NCBI GenBank assembly: GCA_002352125.1
Contig: DEHU01000152.1
Coordinates: forward strand, 10,223 to 29,399
From: Competibacteraceae bacterium UBA2792
GTDB lineage: Bacteria > Pseudomonadota > Gammaproteobacteria > Competibacterales > Competibacteraceae
DNA: 19,177 nt
Direction of reading: 5' to 3'
Shown: one piece after another, positions 1-7,429 of the stretch
How positions within the stretch are numbered: position 1 is the first letter of the stretch
How the letters are laid out: each line of letters starts with the position of its first letter
Translations under genes and position numbers: made by a program
The notes under the pieces: model-generated
What the model saw: only the letters and a program-made list of their open reading frames with translations
What the model was told of the DNA's origin: nothing
Databases searched by the model: none

Positions 1-1568
1 ACGCTGCGCCACCACAGCACCGGAACGCCGATCTGAGGGGAATGCAGCTCGACGCGCAGGTTGGGGATGGCGTAAGCCAAGTTGGCTGCGCCCTCGACCG
101 AGGTCGGATCGATCCCATTCTTGATCATGCTCTTGAAAGGCGTCCCGGCTACGATCGATTGGCCGACGATGCGTTGCAGCCAAGCCACCGGTTTGCCTTG
201 AGCATCCAGACCAGCGGCGATACGATGTGCGAACGAGGGTCGATAGTAACCGCCTTTGATGTCGTCCTCGCGGGTCCACATCAGCCGGATCGGCGCGTTC
301 AGCTCACGGGTCGCTTTGGCGGTCGCCACCGCCTCGGCGATGTAATCCGAAGTAGGATTGGCGTGGCGGCCGAAGCTGCCGCCAGCCAGGGTAGTATGAA
401 TCGTGACCTGCTCCGGCTTGAGGCCGGCGATTTTCGCGGCGATGGCTTGGTCGAGCGTCTGCAACTGGGAGCCCGCCCAAATCTCGCAGGCATCGTCCTG
501 TAGTTGCACCACGCAGACCAGCGGTTCCATCGGGGCGTGGGCGAGATAGGGAAACGTGAAGGTGGCTTCCAGCGTTTTCGCTGCTTTGCTCAGCGTTTGC
601 GCGGCATCGCCGTGATCGGCAGCGATTTTGCCCGTCGTTTTGGCGAGCGCGAGATACTGCTCGCGCAAGGCGTCGCTCGATACCTTGGCCGCGTCGGTTT
701 CGTCCCATTCGATGGTCAGCGCGTCCCGTCCCTTTTTGGCTGCCCAGAAATCGCGGGCGACCACCGCCACGCCTTGCGGAATCTGCACCACTGCCTTGAC
801 GCCCGGCACCGCGCGGGCGGTGTCGGCCTTGACGCTTTTCACCCTGGCGCCGAACAGCGGAGGACGGGCTACCAGCGCCGTCAACAGGCCGGGCAACTTG
901 AGGTCTCCGGCGAACTGGGCTTGTCCGACAGCCTTTGCGTGACCATCCTTGCGCGGCAAACTTTTGCCGATGATTTTCCATTCGGTGGGTGCTTTCAGCT
1001 TCACGCTTTGCGGCGGCGTCAATTCGGCTGCCTTGGCAACCAGTTCGCCATACGTGGCCCGGCGTTGGGATTGGGGGTGAACGACACTGCCGTTCTCGGC
1101 CTTGAGAGTACCCGGTTCCACTTTCCAAAGGACGGCGGCGGCGGCGATCAGCATCTCGCGCGCGGTGGCGCCCGCTTGGCGCAATTGGTCCCAAGAATTG
1201 GTGAGGCTGGTGCTGCCGCCGGTGCCCTGCGCGGTTCCGCCCCAGGCCAAGTTACCGTAGAGCTTCGCGTCGGCCGGCGCGGACTCGACCCGGATCTGCT
1301 CCCACGGCACTTCCAGTTCCTCGGCGACCAGCATCGGCAGGCCGGTGTAGACGCCTTGCCCCATTTCCAAATGTTTCACCAGCACGGTGACGGTGTTATC
1401 CGGCGCGATGCGCAGAAAGGCGTTGGGCGCGAACGCGGTGGCCGTGGCGGCAGCAGCTTGCTGGGCCGCGCGGCCGGGTGGCAGATAAAAACCGAGAGTC
1501 AGTCCGGCGCCGAGCGCGGCGCTCGCTTTCAGGAAAGTCCTGCGGCCGGGATTGTCGATCGCGTGCAT
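1..1568 (-). CDS. Molybdopterin-binding large subunit of an isoquinoline 1-oxidoreductase-type hydroxylase (partial, C-terminus outside window)
   Basis: About 522 codons are visible, reading from an ATG at 1568 to the window edge without a stop. Family members are usually above 700 residues, so the C-terminus is missing. The N-terminus has a twin-arginine signal (RRTFLK at about residues 9-14, then a hydrophobic stretch ending near a GRA/AQQ site), so the folded cofactor-loaded enzyme is probably exported by Tat. IorB-like signatures follow: MGQGVYTGLPMLVAEELEV, a GGTAQGTGGST loop, GGSFGRHANP and, at the edge, GVPVLWWRSV. The family hydroxylates N-heterocycles or oxidises aldehydes using Mo-molybdopterin cytosine dinucleotide; the substrate cannot be told here. 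It starts 3 bp after the 2Fe-2S subunit gene, so the two are one operon. The family call is firm; naming it iorB would be over-precise. Confidence 0.9.
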   Translation of the reverse strand, partial: MHAIDNPGRRTFLKASAALGAGLTLGFYLPPGRAAQQAAAATATAFAPNAFLRIAPDNTVTVLVKHLEMGQGVYTGLPMLVAEELEVPWEQIRVESAPADAKLYGNLAWGGTAQGTGGSTSLTNSWDQLRQAGATAREMLIAAAAVLWKVEPGTLKAENGSVVHPQSQRRATYGELVAKAAELTPPQSVKLKAPTEWKIIGKSLPRKDGHAKAVGQAQFAGDLKLPGLLTALVARPPLFGARVKSVKADTARAVPGVKAVVQIPQGVAVVARDFWAAKKGRDALTIEWDETDAAKVSSDALREQYLALAKTTGKIAADHGDAAQTLSKAAKTLEATFTFPYLAHAPMEPLVCVVQLQDDACEIWAGSQLQTLDQAIAAKIAGLKPEQVTIHTTLAGGSFGRHANPTSDYIAEAVATAKATRELNAPIRLMWTREDDIKGGYYRPSFAHRIAAGLDAQGKPVAWLQRIVGQSIVAGTPFKSMIKNGIDPTSVEGAANLAYAIPNLRVELHSPQIGVPVLWWRS

Positions 1569-1571
1569 GGC

Positions 1572-2030
1572 TCAGGCTCCCAAGGTTTTGGCCGCGTCGT
1601 GAACGGCGGCGCGAATCCGGGCATACGTGGCGCAGCGGCACAGATTGCCGGACAACGCCGCATCGATGTCGGCATCGGTCGGGCGCGGGTTGCTGGCCAA
1701 CAGCGCCGCCGCGCTCAAGATCTGGCCCGGCTGGCAATAGCCGCACTGGGACACTTCGCGCTCGACCCACGCCTGTTGCAAAGTTTGGACGATGCGGTGG
1801 TCGGCGGTTTCGATGGTGGTGATCTGACTGCCGGCAACTGCCGAGATCGGCAGCACGCAGGAGCGCATCGCATTGCCGTTGACGTGGACAGTGCAAGCGC
1901 CGCAGACGGCCATGCCACAGCCGTATTTGGTTCCGGTGAGCCCCAAGGTGTCGCGCAGCACCCACAACAACGGCGTGTCTGGGGGCGCGTCGACTTCGTG
2001 TTTCTGGCCATTCACGACGAGCGTGATCAT
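1572..2030 (-). CDS. 2Fe-2S small subunit of the isoquinoline 1-oxidoreductase-type hydroxylase
   Basis: A 152-residue protein with two [2Fe-2S] domains in the usual order for xanthine-oxidase-family small subunits. The plant-ferredoxin-type cluster has Cys38, Cys43, Cys46 and Cys58 ([17 protein letters not shown] stretch). The helical C-terminal cluster has Cys96, Cys99, Cys131 and Cys133 (CGYC and CRC). It would carry electrons from the molybdenum centre of the neighbouring large subunit to an acceptor, in IorAB-like enzymes usually a membrane cytochrome. I place the start at 2030 because GAGAGGA lies 7 bases upstream and the protein then begins MITLVVNG, as in the family. A longer in-frame start at 2138 would add a 36-residue proline-rich tail with no family support. 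No Tat signal is present; the subunit presumably travels with its partner. Confidence 0.93.
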   Translation of the reverse strand: MITLVVNGQKHEVDAPPDTPLLWVLRDTLGLTGTKYGCGMAVCGACTVHVNGNAMRSCVLPISAVAGSQITTIETADHRIVQTLQQAWVEREVSQCGYCQPGQILSAAALLASNPRPTDADIDAALSGNLCRCATYARIRAAVHDAAKTLGA

Positions 2031-2359
2031 GTCGATTTCCTCTCGAAGCGGCGGTTGCGAGGGTTCGGGTGCGAAGCGCGCGGGATTCGACGAGGGGATA
2101 ACGGCACGCTTTGCTCCGGGTAGCGGATCCCGCTTCAAACCCGAGCCGAGATTCGTTGATCGGATACGTTCAAGATTATAGGAGGCTGGTTGCTTGTCTA
2201 GTTCGTGGCGTCGTGTTCATCTTCCGGTTGCGCCAAGGCATCCTCATAGACAAGACCTGATCTGTTGCCGTTAGTGCCAACCGGAAACCGTTTCGCGGGA
2301 ACCTCGCGAATAGTCATGGTTCTCATCTCGTCAAGTACCGATCTATAGGGGTTATCGCC
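2031..2359. other. Divergent intergenic region between the hydroxylase operon and the ABC exporter
   Basis: This 329-bp stretch separates two divergent operons and should hold both promoters. On the plus strand, TTGATC (2156-2161) and TATAGG (2177-2182) with a 15-bp spacer are a weak sigma70-like candidate. On the minus strand a TTGACG followed after 16 bp by TATTCG is weaker still. The only coding candidate is a 39-codon minus-strand ORF (listed separately). I see no hairpin with a T-tract. Confidence 0.4.
2198..2317 (-). CDS. Possible small ORF of 39 codons, unknown
   Basis: A minus-strand ORF reads [14 protein letters not shown] at its start and ends in an acidic tail ([10 protein letters not shown]). 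It lies upstream of, and in the same direction as, the hydroxylase genes. An alternative ATG at 2326 adds three residues. The composition looks protein-like, with no low-complexity arginine or proline bias of the kind antisense shadows show here. However, the ribosome-binding site is poor and I recognise no family. The same frame stays open far into the opposite ABC gene, so openness alone is weak evidence. Confidence 0.25.
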   Translation of the reverse strand: MTIREVPAKRFPVGTNGNRSGLVYEDALAQPEDEHDATN

Positions 2360-3301
2360 ATGCCAATGGGTGCGAGCCATCCGAACACCCAAGACGAGCC
2401 GGTCCTGCTGGCCGACGGTCTCGTCAAACAGTTCGCCGGTCGCCGCGTCGTCGATGGGGTCGGTTTGCGGTGTCGGGCCGGCCAAGTGCTGAGCTTGCTG
2501 GGCGCCAACGGGGCCGGTAAAACCACGACCTTGCGATTGTGCTACGGTTTTCTGCAACCCGACGCCGGCACGATTCGCGTGGCCGGGATCGACCGCTGCA
2601 CCGACCCCGAAACGGCCGCCCGGCGAGTGGGCGTCTGCACGCAGGACGACACCTTCGACACCGATTTCACGGTGCGCGGCAACCTGGAACAGGTCGGCCG
2701 CTACTTCCGCCCGCGCCCGCCCGCCCTGAAAGCGCGGATCGCCATCTTGCTGGAACGTTTCGGGCTGGATCGCTACGCGAGCGCCAAACCCGACATTCTC
2801 TCCGGCGGCTACCGGCGCCGGCTGATGCTCGCTCGCGCTCTGATCCACGAACCGCAATTGTTGTTTCTGGACGAGCCCACCACGGGATTGGACCCGCAAG
2901 CGCGCTTGGAGGTTTGGGAGTTGATCGATACCCTCCGGCGCGACGGGTTGGGTATCGTGTTGACCACTCACTACATGGACGAAGCCGAGCGCCTGTCCGA
3001 CGAACTGGTGGTCTTGCGCGAAGGCCGGATGGTGGCGGCCGGAAAACCCCGGGCTGTACTGGGAGACCTGGTCGGGGAACATGTGCTGGTGCTGGAAGCC
3101 CGCGATCCAGCGGCGCCAGCCGTTTGCGAATGGGCGCGGCAAGCCGGTTTGCCGGAACTGACCCGAGTGCTTTCCGACCTGCATCTGGCGCTCGATGGGC
3201 CAGGTTTAGCCCGGTTTATCGCTCGGTTTGGCGACCTGCGGTTCGAGGTCCGCCCCCCCACTCTAGACGATTTGTTCCTAAAACTGGCCGAAAAATCATG
3301 A
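2360..3301 (+). CDS. ABC transporter ATP-binding protein, NodI/ABC-2 exporter type
   Basis: A 313-residue ATPase that would energise export through the permease encoded next. Motifs in order: Walker A GANGAGKT (48-55), Q-loop Gln95, signature LSGGY (147-151), Walker B LLFLDE (167-172), D-loop after TTGLDPQ, and switch His204 in TTHYMDEAERL. After about residue 230 comes the C-terminal extension typical of NodI/DrrA-like exporters. Length and the YRRRLMLARALIHEP stretch fit the NodI group. The TGA stop overlaps the permease start as ATGA (3298-3301), so the pair is translationally coupled. The start at 2360 has only a weak AGGGG upstream; an ATG at 2366 is possible. The cargo is unknown: there are no nodulation genes nearby, so lipid, polysaccharide or drug export are all open. 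Confidence 0.93.
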   Translation: MPMGASHPNTQDEPVLLADGLVKQFAGRRVVDGVGLRCRAGQVLSLLGANGAGKTTTLRLCYGFLQPDAGTIRVAGIDRCTDPETAARRVGVCTQDDTFDTDFTVRGNLEQVGRYFRPRPPALKARIAILLERFGLDRYASAKPDILSGGYRRRLMLARALIHEPQLLFLDEPTTGLDPQARLEVWELIDTLRRDGLGIVLTTHYMDEAERLSDELVVLREGRMVAAGKPRAVLGDLVGEHVLVLEARDPAAPAVCEWARQAGLPELTRVLSDLHLALDGPGLARFIARFGDLRFEVRPPTLDDLFLKLAEKS

Positions 3302-4113
3302 CACCTCATTACCGAGCCGCCTTTCAATGGCAGAGTCGCGCCGTTCTGGGACGACACCTGACCGTATATCGGCGCAACTGGCATACGGCCGCGTTGCCGC
3401 CTCTGCTGGAACCGATCATTCTATTGTTGGCATTCGGTGTTGGGCTGGGCGGCTTTATCCCGGAGTTTTCCTGGCGCGGGCATCCCGTTCCCTATTTGGC
3501 CTACCTGGCGCCGGGCATGTTGGCTTACACGGCGTTCATGACGGCCTTCTTTCAGGCCTTGTTTACAGCCTATATCCGCATGCATTACCAGAAAACCTGG
3601 GAAGGACAGCTCGTCACTCAGGTGCGGCTGGAACATGTCGTCTGGGGCGAGGTACTGTGGGCCGCTACCCTAGGAACGGTTTACGCTCTGATCGTGACTT
3701 TGGTGCTCGTGGGGTTTTCTCTGGCCGGCTGGCTGCATCTGCACTGGATCGGCGCGTTTCTGATTCTCCCCTTGCTGTTTCTCGCCGCCTTGGCCTTCGC
3801 CACGCTGGGGTTGTTGTTTACGGCGCTGGTACCCAGCATCGACCACATGAATATCCCCTTCTTTCTGGTCATCATGCCGCTCGGTTTCACTAGCAGCACC
3901 TACTTTCCGTTGGAAGGTGATTCCCCTTGGACGCAGGCTTGGTTGATCCTGAATCCTTTGCACCACTTGGCGGAAGGGATTCGTCTCGTGCTGCTGACCG
4001 GCGAAATCGACTATCACTTGGTGGCCGCCTGCGCCCTGTTTTTGCTGATGATCTCAATTCTCGTACCCATCGACGAGCGATTGTTGCGGCGCAGAGTGTT
4101 GGGCGAAGGCTGA
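3298..4113 (+). CDS. ABC-2 type permease, NodJ-like
   Basis: A 271-residue membrane protein whose ATG overlaps the stop of the ATPase gene by 4 bp. NodJ-type length is about 260. Six hydrophobic segments can be seen: PLLEPIILLLAFGVGLG, the AYLAPGMLAYTAFMTAFFQALF region, the ATLGTVYALIVTLVLVGF region, a leucine-rich ILPLLFLAALAFATLGLLF helix, FFLVIMPLGFTSSTYFPL, and a last helix near LVAACALFLLMISILV. The PGMLAYTAF and QKTWEGQL stretches resemble NodJ. A longer reading frame starts at 2539, but this is only the +1 frame inside the ATPase gene. Together the two genes make a complete exporter (homodimers of each expected). The substrate is not predictable from sequence. Confidence 0.92.
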   Translation: MTPHYRAAFQWQSRAVLGRHLTVYRRNWHTAALPPLLEPIILLLAFGVGLGGFIPEFSWRGHPVPYLAYLAPGMLAYTAFMTAFFQALFTAYIRMHYQKTWEGQLVTQVRLEHVVWGEVLWAATLGTVYALIVTLVLVGFSLAGWLHLHWIGAFLILPLLFLAALAFATLGLLFTALVPSIDHMNIPFFLVIMPLGFTSSTYFPLEGDSPWTQAWLILNPLHHLAEGIRLVLLTGEIDYHLVAACALFLLMISILVPIDERLLRRRVLGEG

Positions 4114-4610
4114 GATTTGTTCCGGCGCGCCAGCGTCCGGCCGATCCAGCTCGCTGGCGGCGAGCCTGACCGAAGTGCTGGGCTTCGTGGGCGACCGGTT
4201 AGCCGTACCGGATTGCCACCGCGCGAGAGCGGGCGGCGAATTTGTGCCCTGTATTTCAAACGGGAACAGCTCAACAGTGTGGCCGTTTCATCGCTCGAAG
4301 AATTTCGCTGCCCCGGTTCTGCAGCGAGAGAAGAGGCGATCAATAAAAATCTTTTTATGACAGTATGTTATGATGTTCGCTGCGAGCTAAGGAGCGGATG
4401 GCACGGTACGCGCTAGATAAACATTGCACGACACAAAGGCCGCTGGGGAGGCGGACTCGGCCACGGCACGGGGGGATGGATACGGTTCGCCAGCGGTGAG
4501 CGCCAGCCCCGCCAGCGGCCGGCGGTTTGCCGCGTCGCGGCCAACGTACAACGGGCCAGCACGCCGGGCGCCCGGGGCAAAGCGCCGGCACGCAACAGCG
4601 AGAACGCACA
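4114..4610 (+). other. Gene-free stretch with hairpins and a candidate promoter
   Basis: No convincing gene lies here; the open frames are arginine- or proline-rich shadows. Just after the permease stop, CGCCAGCG (4128-4135) pairs with CGCTGGCG (4152-4159). This is a stable hairpin but has no T-tract, so any terminator role is uncertain. At 4339-4376 the sequence turns abruptly AT-rich, with the symmetrical TAAAAATCTTTTTA and a TATGAT (4369-4374). That makes it a plausible promoter zone for the GGDEF genes, although no good -35 box stands at the right distance. From 4430 to 4600 the DNA is very GC-rich and could fold strongly (for example GCCGCTGG with CCAGCGGC). I compared it by eye with c-di-GMP and cobalamin riboswitch consensus elements and did not find a match. 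Confidence 0.35.
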
Positions 4611-4907
4611 ATGACTTCACTGCATGGAGCTCTAGTATCGTCCGAGATGGAACGTGCGCTGGATAACTTGACCGGATTCAGCGATCTTCCCGGAGGGACG
4701 AGCGAGCGGTTGGCCGGTACCGCCGACGCGTATCCCGTATCCATTTGGTTCAACGGATGCTACTACTGCAAGCTCGATGAAACCGACCGCTGGCGCTTGC
4801 AGTACTGTAGCCTGTATAGGCCCGGCAAAAGCGAAGCGATCGTCCGCTACCCGCGGGCCGGTGCCCGATATCGGCGCGGTTCACGCCTTGAACAGCGATC
4901 TCGATAA
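4611..4907 (+). CDS. Hypothetical small protein, possibly frameshifted, upstream of the GGDEF gene
   Basis: The ORF runs from ATG 4611 to TAA 4905-4907 (98 codons). Its middle looks like real protein (SIWFNGCYYCKLDETDRWRL, then YCSLYRPGKSEAIV). Its last 20 residues become arginine-rich, like an out-of-frame read. The +1 frame over the same bases gives VPDIGAVHALNSDLDKAAV followed by AECWRQIPW, which looks more natural. That frame ends at TGA 4954-4956, overlapping the GGDEF start and containing its ribosome-binding site. A frameshift, real or a sequencing error, between about 4835 and 4865 is therefore likely. I recognise no family. Position suggests co-transcription with the cyclase gene. 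Confidence 0.4.
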   Translation: MTSLHGALVSSEMERALDNLTGFSDLPGGTSERLAGTADAYPVSIWFNGCYYCKLDETDRWRLQYCSLYRPGKSEAIVRYPRAGARYRRGSRLEQRSR

Positions 4908-4922
4908 AGCAGCCGTTGCCGA

Positions 4923-6407
4923 ATGCTGGAGGCAAATACCTTGGACGAACCGGTGAAAACGACGCGAGTGGCATGGTGCGGTGAAACGGAATGGCTTGTA
5001 CAAGGCGCTTTACCTCCTGGTTGCGAACTGTTCCAGGTCGCGGAACTGATCGGAGCCGGAGCGGCTTTCGATTCGGTCGTCCTCGACGTTCGAGCCTTCG
5101 AAAACCTGGACCAACTCTACTACCGGTACGCCGCGCTGGGTGTCCCGGCCGTTCTGGTGGTGGACGCGCTCGAACAAGAGACCGCTGCTTTGGCTTGGCT
5201 GCGGTCCGGCGACGAGATTTGCCGGCGGGAAGCGCTTGCCCAGCAGATTGGATTGCGGTTGCGGCGTTGCCTCCAAACCGGTAATGCGGCACGCGGCGGC
5301 CACTTGGATTCGCTAACGGGCGTCGCCGACCGGCGCGGATTCCACGAGTGTGCTAAAACTCTGTTCGCCGCCAACGATGCCGGAGAGCCGCTGTGCCTGG
5401 TTTTGTTGAATCTCGACGGTTTCAAGCGTATCAATGATCGGTGGGGCCACGATGCGGGTGATCACTTGCTGCAAGAGGTTGGGCACCTGTTGCAGCGGTA
5501 CGCGCTGGGCGCCGGCCTAGTGGCTCGACTCAGCGGAGACGGATTCGCCATCCTGCTGCATGGCGATCTCGAACAAGGTGCCGCCTTGGCCGAATTTCTC
5601 CGGGACCAGCTCGCGACCCATCCCTTCACGTTCCAAACCGCGCCGATCTCCGTCACCGCCAGCTTCGGGGTGGTCGCCCGGAATGGATCTACCCCGATCG
5701 AGATATTGCTGCAAGAGGCAGATCGATGTCTGTACGCCGCCAAGGAGCAGGGCTGCAATCGGGTGGTAACCGCCGAGGAGTTCGATGCGTTGGCCGATGC
5801 CAACGGCCAAGATGCGCCGATCACCGATTTCGAAAACCGGATCCGGGTGCTCGCCGCCCGCATGACTGGCGCATTGGTGTTAAAGGCTCGCCAACTGGCC
5901 AGCCAATACCGGATCGAAGCCGACCGCGACGGCCTGACTGGCGCGTTCAATCGCCGCTATCTGGATCGCTTGCTACCGCGCGAGTTGGACAAAGCCCGAC
6001 GGCACGACCGCCGGTTGACTGTCGCTTTGCTTGATCTGGACCATTTTGGCGCAATCAACAAAACCTACGGCTTTCCGACCGGCGACCGGGCATTGCGCGC
6101 GGCTGTAGCCATCCTGCAAGCCGGCGTGCGCGCCGGGGATTGGGTAGCGCGCTACGGTGGTGAGGAATTCTGTGCGGTCATGCCCGATACGGACCTCGCC
6201 GCCGGCTGTCAAGTAGCGGAACGGATACGTGCGGCCTTGAGCGCCGAAATCGTGAATGCTTACGACAGGCGGTCGTTCCGGGTCACCGCCAGCATTGGCG
6301 TAGTCGAGTTGGATCCCGAGGATATCGATTCGGTCGCGCTGTTTCAGCGTGCCAGTGATCGGGTCCGGGAGGCCAAGCAAGATGGGCGGAATCAGGTCCG
6401 GTCGTGA
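4923..6407 (+). CDS. Diguanylate cyclase with receiver-like domain and two tandem GGDEF domains
   Basis: A soluble 494-residue protein that would make c-di-GMP from two GTP. Residues 1-115 look like a response-regulator receiver, with an aspartate at position 55 (VVLD) where phosphorylation normally occurs. The acidic pair expected after beta-1 is missing, so it may be a pseudo-receiver. GGDEF domain 1 (about 128-290) has DSLTG and LDGFKRIND, but its signature is SGDGF (204-208) and it lacks an RxxD site. It is probably inactive and may be regulatory. GGDEF domain 2 (about 336-494) has an intact GGEEF (412-416) preceded by RAGD at the inhibitory-site spacing, so it should be active and feedback-inhibited. 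Start choice: ATG 4923 has no ribosome-binding site. TTG 4941, six codons later, has GGAGG 8 bases upstream and may be the true start. Confidence 0.9.
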   Translation: MLEANTLDEPVKTTRVAWCGETEWLVQGALPPGCELFQVAELIGAGAAFDSVVLDVRAFENLDQLYYRYAALGVPAVLVVDALEQETAALAWLRSGDEICRREALAQQIGLRLRRCLQTGNAARGGHLDSLTGVADRRGFHECAKTLFAANDAGEPLCLVLLNLDGFKRINDRWGHDAGDHLLQEVGHLLQRYALGAGLVARLSGDGFAILLHGDLEQGAALAEFLRDQLATHPFTFQTAPISVTASFGVVARNGSTPIEILLQEADRCLYAAKEQGCNRVVTAEEFDALADANGQDAPITDFENRIRVLAARMTGALVLKARQLASQYRIEADRDGLTGAFNRRYLDRLLPRELDKARRHDRRLTVALLDLDHFGAINKTYGFPTGDRALRAAVAILQAGVRAGDWVARYGGEEFCAVMPDTDLAAGCQVAERIRAALSAEIVNAYDRRSFRVTASIGVVELDPEDIDSVALFQRASDRVREAKQDGRNQVRS

Positions 6408-6508
6408 AGCAGGTCCGAAAGCGTTCGGGAAGCTTATTGAGCTCGATCGCGAACTGGGTGCCGCCACCGGTCCTTTTACCCATAAGGAGCACTGCATGGT
6501 CTAGCGTC

Positions 6509-6796
6509 ATGAAAGTCCTTACCACCGACGAAATCGCCCGCGCCTATCTCAACAAGCCTGAATCCACCATCGCCCAGCGCGTCATCTACGCCAAGCGCAT
6601 CCTCGCTACCGCCCGAGTATCCTTCGAGGTGCCTACAGGGCTGGCACCGATCAACTGCCTAGCCTCGGCGTTGGAAGTCATTTTATCCATCGACGGAGCG
6701 TTCTACTTGCCCACCCGGATTGAACCAGCGAAGCAAGATTCAAACTTGGACGCGCTGCGAGTCTGTTGCCCAGCCACGAAAACGGCCAGGCAATAA
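6509..6796 (+). pseudogene. Remnant of an ECF RNA polymerase sigma factor
   Basis: The frame from ATG 6509 begins LTTDEIARAYL, then PESTIAQRVIYAKRIL and ARVSFEVPTG. This is very like the sigma-4 helix-turn-helix and the linker that follows in ECF sigma factors of the group carrying an extended C-terminal domain (family pattern: LTTxEIARAFL..E.TMAQR..RAKRKI...IPxxVP). After about 55 residues the similarity fades (ILSIDGAFYLP in place of a VLYLIFNEGY-like stretch) and the rest is unrelated. The sigma-2 domain that binds core polymerase and the -10 element is absent upstream. The piece therefore cannot act as a sigma factor and is best read as a decayed fragment about 95 codons long. The join to foreign sequence lies near 6500-6515. 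Confidence 0.65.
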
Positions 6797-6824
6797 TCTA
6801 TAGAAGATAAACAATAGTTATATC

Positions 6825-6852
6825 TTGAAAGAATTAATGATCGGTGTATACT
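6825..6852 (+). promoter_or_regulatory. Strong sigma70-like promoter candidate
   Basis: TTGAAA (6825-6830) and TATACT (6847-6852) are separated by 16 bp in an AT-rich setting. Both boxes match five of six consensus bases, the best promoter-like pair I found in the window. Transcription would begin near 6859 and run rightward. No ORF with a ribosome-binding site follows for about 960 bp, so the product would be a long leader or a non-coding RNA. Confidence 0.5.
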
Positions 6853-7330
6853 AAATTAGCGATAAGTTTCCGTCATTACGGTGAAAATCGGCTTATACGC
6901 AGAATATGCGTTCGCAAGCTAGTGGATGTCTGATGAATCCAACAGAATTGCACTGAATTCATGAATGGATTCGCTGCTACGCAAACGTTATAAGGCGCAT
7001 CTATATCTAATGTTGTATCATTTTTTTGATGCTGTTGGCCCGCAAGCAGGCTTCTAAATTGGGTGCAGCAAGCGTCGGATGCATTTTCGGACACGCCATT
7101 TAGCTGGCGGGTCTAGTCTCTAGCGAATATTTTTGCTTGTCAGGCTGGTGTAGCAATTTTGTCGCGTTTTGCAAGGCTGGCGAAATGAGCGCCTCGATGG
7201 AGCCAGTATGGCTAACGCTTTCGAGCACAGTGCAGGGTTACCGGCAGTGGGTTTCGTGCCACGAAAATCGAACAAGCCAAAGCTATCCGCGACGCTACTC
7301 GCATGAGCGACAACGTTTTGTTGCATTATT

Positions 7331-7343
7331 TTGTGCGGCGCAA
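7331..7343. promoter_or_regulatory. PhaR-like palindromic operator candidate
   Basis: TTGTGC-G-GCGCAA is a 13-bp dyad, symmetric except for one T/C position, and contains TGC-N3-GCA. It sits inside a wider ATTATT...AATAAT symmetry. Repressors of PHA granule genes in Paracoccus and Rhodobacter (PhaR) recognise TGC-N(3-4)-GCA cores, so a similar role is conceivable. No phaR gene is in the window and the next gene is 480 bp away, beyond a MITE-like element. This is a suggestion only. Confidence 0.3.
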
Positions 7344-7425
7344 TAATATAAGTTTTTCGATGTTGTTTCCATAAGATTGCGCGAGAATGATGGTCGTTCT
7401 CCGATGGTTTTCCCCGTTCTTTCAT

Positions 7426-7429
7426 TTAA
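7426..7429. repeat. Left TTAA target-site duplication of the MITE-like element
   Basis: TTAA directly abuts the left inverted repeat. The same four bases abut the right repeat at 7741-7744. Confidence 0.5.

Larger units (their letters stand above)
6797..7425. other. AT-rich gene-free stretch upstream of the PHA locus
   Basis: Short open frames here have no ribosome-binding site and no recognisable family. Apart from the promoter at 6825, it holds several dyads. ACGCA (6898-6902) and TGCGT are spaced by five bases. TTTCGTG-C-CACGAAA (7252-7266) is a perfect 15-bp palindrome. The PhaR-like site at 7331 is listed separately. A run of seven T's lies near 7020 but no GC-rich stem precedes it, so I do not call a terminator. 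Confidence 0.4.

Noticed and set aside
504..2123. Long plus-strand frame of 539 codons
   Set aside because: It lies antisense to the Mo-hydroxylase genes, whose minus-strand products carry complete cofactor motifs. The plus-strand product is a glycine/arginine-rich shadow.
2198..3184. Minus-strand frame of 328 codons opposite the ABC ATPase
   Set aside because: The opposite strand encodes an ATPase with all ABC motifs. Only the last 39 codons, outside that gene, were kept as a weak small-ORF candidate.
2539..3297. N-terminal extension of the ABC permease frame
   Set aside because: This part is the +1 frame inside the ATPase gene and is arginine/proline-rich. The permease begins at the ATGA overlap at 3298.
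4424..4610. Possible riboswitch before the GGDEF genes
   Set aside because: The stretch is GC-rich and foldable, but I could not match the conserved cores of c-di-GMP-I, c-di-GMP-II or cobalamin riboswitches.
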